64,000 bases of DNA from Granulicella pectinivorans. GTDB taxonomy: Bacteria > Acidobacteriota > Terriglobia > Terriglobales > Acidobacteriaceae. The DNA is taken from positions 2,604,001 to 2,668,000 of the forward strand of contig NZ_FOZL01000001.1 in NCBI RefSeq assembly GCF_900114625.1. The letters run 5' to 3'. The notes under the pieces were generated by a model. The model was not told where the DNA came from. It saw only the letters and a program-made list of their open reading frames with translations, and ran no database searches. Numbering within the stretch: position 1 is the stretch's first letter; every line of letters begins with the position of its first letter. Position numbers and translations under genes: made by a program. This document shows positions 18,881 to 27,111 of this stretch, piece by piece.

Positions 18881-20266
18881 CTACTTCTTGATGATGCGAT
18901 GCGAGACGATCTCGTAGCCAAGGGGCGTTCCACTGAAGCGCGAAATCCGCAATAGAACCTGGAAGTGAGGGAAAGCTTTTTGCTGCAAGACAGCCTGAAG
19001 CTTCTCCAGGCCGTCCTCGCTGGTCAAAAAGTCTCCCGCCGCCTCGGTCGCCTGAGAATCGCTTCCGGCCAGGATAAGCGTGTTTCCAGTGTCGGTTGGA
19101 TTCGGGAGAAAGACGATGACGCAGTAGGCTGTTCTCGTCTCCGGATCGGACGAGAGTGAGTACTCCGCCTGCTCACTCCCGGTGGGATGATCCACCGTTA
19201 CGACAGAAGATGTCCGGTTGGGGGATCGATTGAAGTGGTACGCCATCCGATCTTCGAACAGCTCGACCCACGGATTCGACTTGCTGCTTCCAACGAAGAT
19301 CGTATTGTTCCAACGCAGCCGGTGCCCGGCGTATTCTCGCGCGAAGAGTAAACGAGTTCCTTCGTTGCCGGTTTCCAGTTCCGTAATCCGGCGTGCCACG
19401 CGGAAGTCCCCAAGGCTTCCGGAACTGCGGCTGAAGATAATGGCCAGATCCTTCTGCTCTTGTTGTCGTGCCTCACTGCTCAGCGGGTCGGGCGACTGAG
19501 CAGCACGATAGCTGTAGTCGAGGTATTGCGCCAGCGAAAGTGGTTTGCGAAGAACGTCCTGGGCAAGCAAAAAAGAGGTGTCGCCAAGAACGATCTCAGG
19601 GGCGAGTCCCGTACCGAAGAAATTCCCCCAGAATGCACGAAGCGCAGGGCCGCTTTGCCACTTGTGCAGCGCGTTCTGGTTTTGCTGGTCGCGCCGTATG
19701 GCGATGACAAGCCAGGCCGTAAGGATGAGGATGACAACGACAAGGATCGCGGGAAGGGCATTGCGCACCGCCCTCGCCAGCATCGCGCTCGTCTCCGCCA
19801 TGGGCGACGGAGTATCCTTGAGCGCGGTGGAGTTTCGTTCTTCCTCGGATGGGGCACTCTTTAGAGGTCCGATTTCCGGAGGATCGATGGCATCCAGGCG
19901 ACGCAACCGGAAGACAGGCACATAGCGTCCACGAGGAATTTCGAAGAGGAGAGGCTCATTTTGCCCCTCGTCGGTGAAGTAGAGATCAATTCTCTTCCGC
20001 AACTCCATCGCATTGACACGCACGATGTTGTCCTGCGAAGTGTCATAGGCGGCCGGACGACCGAAAACGGCCGTCCCGATCTGTTGCTCGTGGAGGTCTT
20101 CTGCACCGTGGAGGACAACTTCGTTCCCGACATAAATCAGAAAGTCACGTAGCCGGGTCGAGCGCCGAAAGGGCGTGCTATCCACCACGCGGCTTAGGAG
20201 CCGCTCCCACTCCGCCTTGGATGGGTGAAAGGAAGTTTCAGGCGGATTGAGTTGGGTCGTTTGCAT
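18881..20266 (-). CDS. membrane-anchored regulator with winged-helix-like N-terminus
   Basis: A 461-residue protein (470 if ATG 20293 is used; the extra MVFCLCWCR looks non-coding and neither start has a good ribosome site). The N-terminal block STRLRDFLIYVGNEVVLHG...EQQIGTAVFGRPAAYDTSQDNIVRVNAMELRKRI...IPRGRYVPVF is a DNA-binding-like domain that I associate with acidobacterial one-component regulators. A single transmembrane helix (ALPAILVVVILILTAWLVIA, near residue 170-190) follows, then an extracytoplasmic domain of about 260 residues. This topology recalls CadC/ToxR. Its divergence from the receptor-GH27-GH28-GH2 locus suggests it governs that locus in response to an external ligand. The function is inferred. 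Confidence 0.7.
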   Translation of the reverse strand: MQTTQLNPPETSFHPSKAEWERLLSRVVDSTPFRRSTRLRDFLIYVGNEVVLHGAEDLHEQQIGTAVFGRPAAYDTSQDNIVRVNAMELRKRIDLYFTDEGQNEPLLFEIPRGRYVPVFRLRRLDAIDPPEIGPLKSAPSEEERNSTALKDTPSPMAETSAMLARAVRNALPAILVVVILILTAWLVIAIRRDQQNQNALHKWQSGPALRAFWGNFFGTGLAPEIVLGDTSFLLAQDVLRKPLSLAQYLDYSYRAAQSPDPLSSEARQQEQKDLAIIFSRSSGSLGDFRVARRITELETGNEGTRLLFAREYAGHRLRWNNTIFVGSSKSNPWVELFEDRMAYHFNRSPNRTSSVVTVDHPTGSEQAEYSLSSDPETRTAYCVIVFLPNPTDTGNTLILAGSDSQATEAAGDFLTSEDGLEKLQAVLQQKAFPHFQVLLRISRFSGTPLGYEIVSHRIIKK

Positions 20267-20610
20267 CCGGCACCAGCAGAGACAGAATACCATTCTGCCG
20301 TTTTGCTCTGGAAACGCTCCCTTTTACAGTAAGAATGCGAAGCCTTAACGTCCGTGTTTTCGGTCGCGATCCCCTCGGAATACGCGAATTGCTGCCGACT
20401 GGCCGTGAAGCTCCCGCTCCCTCACCGTAAATTCACTTGCGAGTCGTATCGGCCAGTGAAGAAGCTTCGTGGGCTGGAGAAAACCGGAACCCCCCGTTGG
20501 CGAATGAACGATTCCATGAGACCGAAGCCCCAAAGTCGAAAACGGACTCGTGCAACGGCTGTGGATAACGGGTAAACGTTTCCCGTTGGAACCAAATTTG
20601 GAGGCAACAC
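20267..20610. promoter_or_regulatory. divergent intergenic region with LacI-type operator
   Basis: This 344-base region separates the membrane regulator from the receptor gene and contains no gene. At 20567-20587 it holds a site centred on TAAACGTTT with flanking AACGGG and CCCGTT arms, the signature of LacI/GalR-family operators (AAACGTTT core). The site ends 23 bases before the receptor ATG and would cover its leader or promoter. No LacI-family gene is in the window, so the regulator would be encoded elsewhere. Confidence 0.6.
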
Positions 20611-23600
20611 ATGAACATAAAATTGATCCGTTCGCTCCTGAACATGAAGCGAATTCTTTCCAGGTCTGCCGTGGCGCTGAGCTGCTACCTCGTCCTGCTT
20701 CCCGGGTACAACGCGTTCGCGCAGGCTGTTTCTTCGGCCAAGATGCATGGCACGGTCACCGACAACACCGGGGCAGTCGTCAGTGGAGCTTCGGTCGTCG
20801 CAACGCAAACCGCCTCCGGCACAACCGCCACGGCCGTCACCAATGGCACAGGGAGCTACGTGCTGTCGAATCTCCCCGTCGGAGCCTACACCGTCAAGGT
20901 GACCGCCCCCGGCTTCCAGTCCTATAGCCGCACCGGAATCATCCTGGAGGTATCGAACGACGCTGTCGTGGATGCACCTCTCACCGTCGGTTCTACCGAC
21001 ACCACGATTACGGTGAACGGAACGGCAGCGCAGGTCCAGACCGACGATACCTCCATTGCGACGGTCGTCGACCAGAGCCGCGTCGTCGACTTGCCCCTCA
21101 ACGGTCGTAACGCGGCCAACCTCGTGCTGCTTTCCGGAGCCTCCGCCCCGACCGTGAACGGCAATATGACCAGCACCAAGAGCTACGGCAGCACGGGTAC
21201 AAGCGCGATCGGTGGCGCGCTGAACATCGCGGTCGCCGGCGGCCAGGGCAATCAGATCAACTATCTGCTCGATGGTGGCGACCATAACGACTCCTTCTCC
21301 AACGTCAATATGCCGTTCCCCTTCCCGGATGTCTTGCAGGAGTTCAGCGTGCAGACGACCGGCATGTCGGCTCAGTTCGGCGTTCACCCCAGCGCCGCCG
21401 TCAATATCGTCACGAAGTCCGGCACCAACCTCTGGCACGGAGGCGTCTTCGAGTTCCTGCGCAACAGCTACGCGAACGCCAACAATCGCATCAACGGCTA
21501 CACCGATCTGAAGCGCAACCAGTTCGGCGGATACTTCGGCGGCCCCATCATTCACGACAAGCTCTTCTTCTTCGGCGGCTATCAGCACACGGCGTTGCGC
21601 ATCGCTCCGGCCAGCACTTCATCCTTCGTGCCAACGGCTGCGATGCTCTCCGGCAACTTCACTCCCTACCTGCAGTACCAGCGCAGCCTCAGCGCGAACA
21701 ACACCTGCCCCACGCTGCTCGCCTCGGCTGGCTTCGTCTATAACGCCACCGCCTGCACGGCAACCATCAACCCTTCGCTCTTCAGCCCTGCTGCGGTAGC
21801 GTTGATGAAGTACCTTCCCACCGGCCAGACGCAGAATGCCGCCGGTCTCGTCTCCTACTCCGTTCCCGCGCCCCAGGACGAGAATCAGTGGATCGGACGT
21901 CTCGACTACACCCTCAGCGCACGTCATAACGTCTTCGCCCGCTACTTCATGACGAACTACTACCAAAAGGCGATCTTCAACGGAAACCTGCTGAACGCCA
22001 TCAACCCGGGCCTGAAGGACCGCGGCAAGTACCTCACACTCGGCGATAACTTTGTCATAACGCCCAACATCTCGAACGCCCTTCGCGGCACGGTCACGCG
22101 TCTCGCGATCGCACGCGGCGCCCCGGGTGACCTCATCTCGCCCGCGACCATCGGCTCGAACGTCTACTCGTCGGTCCCCAACTATATCTACCTCAACGTC
22201 AGCGGAGCCTTTACCGCGTCCTGCGGAAGCTGCGCTCCCACGCACTACGTCACCAACCACTACCAGGTGGCCGACGACGTCTCCATGCAGAAAGGAAGCC
22301 ACTTCGTGCAACTCGGCTTCGACTATATTCACGAAGAGTTGAACCTCGCCGGACTCAACACGGAGAACGGTCAGTTCACCTTCAACGGCTCATACTCCGG
22401 TCTTGGACTCTCCGATCTTTTGCTCGGCGCACCCAACACCTTCGCGCAAGGCTTCGGTCCCGGAGCCGCGGCCCATCTTCGCTACAACTACTTCGGCTAC
22501 TACGTGCAGGACACCTGGCACGCCACCAGAAAGCTGACCATCAACGCCGGCCTGCGCTGGGAACCATGGTTCCCCGAGTATGAGAAGAACAATATCGGCG
22601 GAGAATTCAGCCCAGCGGCCTTCGCCTCGAATACTGTTTCGTCCGTTTATCCAAACGCCCCTGCGGGCATCGTCTTCTACGGAGATAAGGGTGTTAAACC
22701 TGGCTTCATCAACTCCCGCTTCACGAACTTCTCGCCCAGGGCCGGCTTCGCCTTCGACCCGATGGGCAACGGCAGGTCCAGCCTGCGCGGTTCGTATACG
22801 CTGACCTTCGAAGCTCCAGAACTCTACTACGATTCGGGCTTCCCGGGAAACTCTCCAAACGCAGCGGCGCAGTCCTTCACGGTCGACAATTCCACCAACC
22901 AGACGGATGCCGTCAAATCCTTCGACAACCCTTGGAAGAAAATCGTCGGAGGCAACCCGTATCCCACGCAATACCCGGCTCCAGCCAACGCTGCGTTCGC
23001 CGCAAGCAACGTGGCGACGGGCTACTATCCGAGCAATCTGCGCCGCACCTACATGCACCAGTACAACCTCAGCTATCAGAACCAGCTTTCAGCAAACTGG
23101 CTCGCATCGGTCAGCTATATCGGGACCAGCACCATTCATCTTTGGGGCTTCCAGCCGTACAACTACGCAACGCCTGCAAACACGCCGTCCGGTGCGGTCG
23201 CCACGACGAACAATACCTCGCAGCGCTACATCTTGTATCGAGCTGCCATCGCCAGCAACACCACAGCGGGCACGCGCTATGGTGCTTTCAGCGCCACGGC
23301 AGACTACGGCATGGCGAACTTCAACGGCATCGTCGCCACGGTCAACCACCGCTTCGCGAACAACTTCTCCATGTTGATGAACTACACTTGGTCGCACTGC
23401 CTCTCCAACATGAACTACACGGGCGACAACACGCCGCCCCCGCAGGACCCCAACAATCACGCCGCCGAATATGGCAACTGCAACTTCGACACGACCCACA
23501 ACCTCACGATCTCCGGCGTTGCCACGACACCGAAGTTCCACCAGCACACGCTCAACTATGCTCTTGGCGCATGGCAGGTAAGTCCTCTGATCACCTACCG

Positions 23601-24027
23601 CACGGGCATGCCTTACACGGTAAATGACGGTACGGATCGTTCGCTTACGGCAATTGGCCAGGATCGCCCGAATCTCGTCCCGGGACAGAGTCTCTACGCA
23701 AAGAATCTTTTCCCGGCTGCAGGCGTCAAGCCGCTGTGGATCAACGCTGCGGCCTACGCTCTGCAACCGCTTGGCACCTTCGGCAACGCGGCTCCTCTGC
23801 AGGCTCGTGGTCCAGGCTTTGCCAACGTCGATGTAGCCATCAGCAAGCACTTCCCAATCTTCGAGCGCTCTCAGCTCGAGATCCGTGGAGAGGCCTTCAA
23901 CGCGCTCAACCATCCCAACTACGCCAACCCGAACACAGCCATCAATTCGAGCACGACGTTCGGCCGCATCACGTCGACTGCCAACGATGCCCGTCTGCTT
24001 CAGATCGCGGCGAAGATCACCTTCTAA
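20611..24027 (+). CDS. TonB-dependent receptor with carboxypeptidase-regulatory domain (Oar-like)
   Basis: A complete 1138-residue receptor. ATG 20611 follows TTGGAGGCAACAC; an internal ATG at 20644 also leaves a signal peptide but lacks a ribosome site. The signal ends near NAFAQ (residue 38), followed by a carboxypeptidase-regulatory-like domain (SSAKMHGTVTDNTGAVVSGA), plug (LPLNGRNAANLVLLSG; FSVQTTGMSAQFGVHPSAAV), and barrel ending in AAKITF. It leads a run of glycoside hydrolases (GH27, GH28-like, GH2), so galactose- or rhamnose/uronate-containing oligosaccharides are the inferred ligands. Control by a LacI-like operator at 20567 and by the divergent membrane regulator is likely. Confidence 0.93.
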   Translation: MNIKLIRSLLNMKRILSRSAVALSCYLVLLPGYNAFAQAVSSAKMHGTVTDNTGAVVSGASVVATQTASGTTATAVTNGTGSYVLSNLPVGAYTVKVTAPGFQSYSRTGIILEVSNDAVVDAPLTVGSTDTTITVNGTAAQVQTDDTSIATVVDQSRVVDLPLNGRNAANLVLLSGASAPTVNGNMTSTKSYGSTGTSAIGGALNIAVAGGQGNQINYLLDGGDHNDSFSNVNMPFPFPDVLQEFSVQTTGMSAQFGVHPSAAVNIVTKSGTNLWHGGVFEFLRNSYANANNRINGYTDLKRNQFGGYFGGPIIHDKLFFFGGYQHTALRIAPASTSSFVPTAAMLSGNFTPYLQYQRSLSANNTCPTLLASAGFVYNATACTATINPSLFSPAAVALMKYLPTGQTQNAAGLVSYSVPAPQDENQWIGRLDYTLSARHNVFARYFMTNYYQKAIFNGNLLNAINPGLKDRGKYLTLGDNFVITPNISNALRGTVTRLAIARGAPGDLISPATIGSNVYSSVPNYIYLNVSGAFTASCGSCAPTHYVTNHYQVADDVSMQKGSHFVQLGFDYIHEELNLAGLNTENGQFTFNGSYSGLGLSDLLLGAPNTFAQGFGPGAAAHLRYNYFGYYVQDTWHATRKLTINAGLRWEPWFPEYEKNNIGGEFSPAAFASNTVSSVYPNAPAGIVFYGDKGVKPGFINSRFTNFSPRAGFAFDPMGNGRSSLRGSYTLTFEAPELYYDSGFPGNSPNAAAQSFTVDNSTNQTDAVKSFDNPWKKIVGGNPYPTQYPAPANAAFAASNVATGYYPSNLRRTYMHQYNLSYQNQLSANWLASVSYIGTSTIHLWGFQPYNYATPANTPSGAVATTNNTSQRYILYRAAIASNTTAGTRYGAFSATADYGMANFNGIVATVNHRFANNFSMLMNYTWSHCLSNMNYTGDNTPPPQDPNNHAAEYGNCNFDTTHNLTISGVATTPKFHQHTLNYALGAWQVSPLITYRTGMPYTVNDGTDRSLTAIGQDRPNLVPGQSLYAKNLFPAAGVKPLWINAAAYALQPLGTFGNAAPLQARGPGFANVDVAISKHFPIFERSQLEIRGEAFNALNHPNYANPNTAINSSTTFGRITSTANDARLLQIAAKITF

Positions 24028-24042
24028 CGCCCCTTCCCCAAT

Positions 24043-24070
24043 CCCGGCGCGCGCAATCGGTCGCGCCGGG
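24043..24070 (+). terminator. intrinsic terminator after the receptor gene
   Basis: CCCGGCGCG (24043-24051) pairs with CGCGCCGGG (24062-24070), followed by CACTTTT. Because it stands between receptor and GH27 genes it probably lowers expression of the downstream enzymes relative to the receptor. Confidence 0.8.
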
Positions 24071-24110
24071 CACTTTTATCCATGCTTCACTTGCACTATT
24101 CGGAGGTCGT

Positions 24111-25481
24111 TTGTATCTTCGGTTCGCTCTTGCTTCCACGCTTCTTTTCGGAGCTGTCCTCTCTTCGTTCGCACAAACTCCAGCCCCCGGGGCGACCGAA
24201 CTTGCTTCGCGTCCTCCCATGGGTTGGAACAGTTGGGACGCCTATGGATTGACGATCACCGAGCCGCAGTTTCGCGACAACGTCAGTATCCTTGCGAAGA
24301 CGCTGAAGCCCTTCGGTTGGCAGTACGCCGTCATCGACGAAGGATGGTTCCTCAAAAACCCCAAGGACCTCAAGTCGCCGGAGAAGGTCGTCTACGAGCT
24401 CGATGCATACGGCCGCTACAATCCCGTGCCGGAGCGGTTTCCCTCTGCCATGATCGACGGAAAAAACCAGGGGTTCCGCGCTCTCGGCGACTACGTCCAT
24501 GCTCAGGGCCTGAAGTTCGGCATCCACATCGTGCGCGGCATCCCTCGTGAGTCTGTCAGTCGCAACATGCCGGTCGCAAACAGCCGCTTCCACGCGCAGG
24601 ATGTAGCGGATACAACCGACCCGTGCCCATGGGACCCTACCAATTGGGGAGTCCGTGACACGCCCGCCGGACAAGCATGGTACGACTCTCTCCTCGCGCA
24701 GTATGCAGGCTGGGGCGTCGACTTCATCAAGGTAGACTGCATCTCGGATCATCCTTACAAACCGACCGAGATTCGCATGATCCACAAAGCGATCCTGAAG
24801 ACAGGGCGGCCCATCGTTCTCAGCCTCTCGCCTGGACCGACATCGCCAGGCATTGCGCAGGAGTTGCTCCCTTACGCCCAGATGTGGCGCATCTCGGACG
24901 ACATCTGGGACTACTGGAAGAACGTCCGGCATGCTCCGCGCAGCCTGCACGATCAGTTCGAACTCGCGGCCGCGTGGTCTCCATACGCGCATGCCGGCCA
25001 GTGGCCCGATGCGGACATGCTCCCCCTCGGCTATCTCGATCCGGAGCCCGGTGATGGCGAGGCACGACAGACCCGCTTAACCCAATCGGAGCAACGCATG
25101 ATGATCACGCTCTGGGCCATCATGCGTTCACCTCTTATCGTCGGTGCCAATCTCACCAGGCTCGACGAGTGGACCGTCAGCCTCCTCACCAACCGCGATG
25201 TCCTCAATGTCAATCAGTATGCTCATGATCAGCGCCAGGTCGCACGCGAAGGCAACACGGTTGCATGGACCGCCGCAGGAAAAAATGGCGTCCGTTATCT
25301 GGCCCTCTTCAACCTGAACGACCGAGACAAGACCATATCCCGCACCTACGCGTTCTATAACCTGCCCTCGGAAACCTACAGCAGCAGGGAACTGTGGTCG
25401 AATGAAGATCGTGAGCGTTCGAGCTCGATCAACCTGACGTTGGCGCCTCACAGTTGCGTCTTGCTCGAACTCAAACCCTAA
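24111..25481 (+). CDS. GH27 family alpha-galactosidase (or beta-L-arabinopyranosidase), secreted
   Basis: A 456-residue glycoside hydrolase. The start is a TTG at 24111: it is the only start that yields a clean signal peptide (cleavage near SSFAQ, residue 22), it follows CGGAGG by four bases, and no in-frame ATG lies between the previous gene and the catalytic domain. GH27 motifs: RPPMGWNSWDAYG (34-46), AVIDEGW, FIKVDC with nucleophile D209, and WRISDDIWD supplying the acid/base Asp (D264 by the RxxxD pattern). The (beta/alpha)8 barrel is followed by a short beta domain ending HSCVLLELKP. It would remove terminal alpha-galactosyl groups from oligosaccharides in the periplasm. Confidence 0.88.
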   Translation: MYLRFALASTLLFGAVLSSFAQTPAPGATELASRPPMGWNSWDAYGLTITEPQFRDNVSILAKTLKPFGWQYAVIDEGWFLKNPKDLKSPEKVVYELDAYGRYNPVPERFPSAMIDGKNQGFRALGDYVHAQGLKFGIHIVRGIPRESVSRNMPVANSRFHAQDVADTTDPCPWDPTNWGVRDTPAGQAWYDSLLAQYAGWGVDFIKVDCISDHPYKPTEIRMIHKAILKTGRPIVLSLSPGPTSPGIAQELLPYAQMWRISDDIWDYWKNVRHAPRSLHDQFELAAAWSPYAHAGQWPDADMLPLGYLDPEPGDGEARQTRLTQSEQRMMITLWAIMRSPLIVGANLTRLDEWTVSLLTNRDVLNVNQYAHDQRQVAREGNTVAWTAAGKNGVRYLALFNLNDRDKTISRTYAFYNLPSETYSSRELWSNEDRERSSSINLTLAPHSCVLLELKP

Positions 25482-25504
25482 AGTAAAAGAAGCACAGGAG
25501 TCGT

Positions 25505-26932
25505 ATGGCGACGCGCAGATCTTTCCTCTTCAGCTCACTCTCCCTTGCCGGTCTCAATTGGATGCCGTCGTTCGCGCAATCCATGGCGGGAACTGAAATC
25601 AACGTATCGTCGCTCGGCGCTGTCGGCGATGGCATCACGCTGGATACGGCCGCGATCCAGCAGGCCATCGACCGGGTATCGTCCGCCGGTGGAGGCCGTG
25701 TCATCGTGCCGGGTGGTAAGCGCTTCCTGGTCGGTGCGCTCATGTTGAAGAGCAACGTCGACTTCCATCTCGCGGAGGACGCAGTCCTTCTCGCAAGCCC
25801 GGATAAACAGCATTATCCCTTCACCAGGAACAATGGCATCATCAACGCCAACGGTGCCACGAATGTGCGCATCAGCGGTACAGGCCATGTTGACGGACAA
25901 GGCATGAAGTTCATGGGCATCTACTCACCCGTTTATGAGCGTTGGGAGCCTCTCCCCTTCCGTCCAAGAATGTTCCATCTCATCGCGTGTACCGGCTTGG
26001 AGATATCGGGCATCTCCTTCGGGCACGCGCCAGAGTGGGGTCTACATACCCTCGGCTGCGACCATGTTCTCGTCGAAGGCATCAAGGTCCGCAACTATCT
26101 TGACGTGCCAAACTGCGACGCCATGGATCCCGACCGTTGCCGCGATATGGAGATCAGGAACTGCGACATCGTCTGCGCGGACGATGGCATCGTGCTCAAG
26201 ACGAGTGAGCAAAAGGAAGGGGAGAACTATGGTGTCATGCAGAACGTTACGGTTCGCGATTGCTCCGTAGTCTGTCGCGACAGTGGCATCAAGATCGGCA
26301 CAGAGACCTTCGGCGATATCTCGAAGATCCTCTTTGAGCGTTGCCGCATCGTCTCCGGTGGTCGCGGTCCCACTATCACTCATCGCCAGCCGGGGAATAT
26401 CGAAGACGTGGAGTTCCGTGATATCGATTTCCTTGCGCAGCATCACGCAGCTCGCTGGTGGGGCTGGGGCGAAGCGGCATCCGTAACCGTCTGGCCTCGA
26501 ACCCTCAACGGCAAGACTGGGACCCTCAGCAATATTCGTTTCAGAAATGTTCACGGTGTCGCGGAGAACAGCTTCCGGATCGATGCTCATCCGGACATGC
26601 CAATCAGGAATGTCCTTCTGGAAGATTGCTCCGTCAAGATCGACCGCTGGACCCAATATCCCGGTGGCATGTTCGACGATCGTCCCACGCGAGCGGATGA
26701 CCCGATGCATGAACCCGGTGGATTGGAGAAGCACGACACACCTGCCTACTCACTCAGAAACGTGCAGGGTGCCGTACTGCGCAACTGCACCGCAAGCTGG
26801 GGACTTCACCAGGCTCCTTACTTCAGCTACGCCCTGGAAGCGGAGAACGTATCAGGCCTCAAGCTGGAGAACTTCAAAGGGACTGCAGCACGCCCTGGTA
26901 TGCCCGCCACGTTGATCACCCACAAGCCCTAG
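25505..26932 (+). CDS. GH28-like parallel beta-helix glycosidase, exported
   Basis: A 475-residue right-handed beta-helix protein related to polygalacturonases and rhamnogalacturonases. It has a Tat-like signal (TRRSFLFSS, residues 3-11), the N-terminal 'GAVGDGITLDTAAIQQAI' pectinase-superfamily block, then the catalytic region: PNCDAMDPD (202-210), ADDGIVLKT (225-233) and DSGIKIGTE (259-267). The classical GH28 set is NTD, DD, GHG and RIK; here NTD reads NCD, the DD pair is kept, no GHG is found and RIK reads GIK, so activity may be on an unusual substrate. It starts 23 bases after the GH27 stop behind AGGAG, so it belongs to the same operon. Confidence 0.82.
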   Translation: MATRRSFLFSSLSLAGLNWMPSFAQSMAGTEINVSSLGAVGDGITLDTAAIQQAIDRVSSAGGGRVIVPGGKRFLVGALMLKSNVDFHLAEDAVLLASPDKQHYPFTRNNGIINANGATNVRISGTGHVDGQGMKFMGIYSPVYERWEPLPFRPRMFHLIACTGLEISGISFGHAPEWGLHTLGCDHVLVEGIKVRNYLDVPNCDAMDPDRCRDMEIRNCDIVCADDGIVLKTSEQKEGENYGVMQNVTVRDCSVVCRDSGIKIGTETFGDISKILFERCRIVSGGRGPTITHRQPGNIEDVEFRDIDFLAQHHAARWWGWGEAASVTVWPRTLNGKTGTLSNIRFRNVHGVAENSFRIDAHPDMPIRNVLLEDCSVKIDRWTQYPGGMFDDRPTRADDPMHEPGGLEKHDTPAYSLRNVQGAVLRNCTASWGLHQAPYFSYALEAENVSGLKLENFKGTAARPGMPATLITHKP

Positions 26933-27111
26933 CCTCCGGTATCGGATCGTCAGTTCCACGCGCCAACCCCTGCCATCGGGCATGCCTCACCGGCATCTCG
27001 TCGATGGTTGCCGGAAAAGAGTAATATTCCCCAGATTACCTTTTCAGACTTTGCCGAACGAACTGTTTTGGCAGCAATGCGTCGGAACCATTCGCCTCCA
27101 GAGGAGATTCA

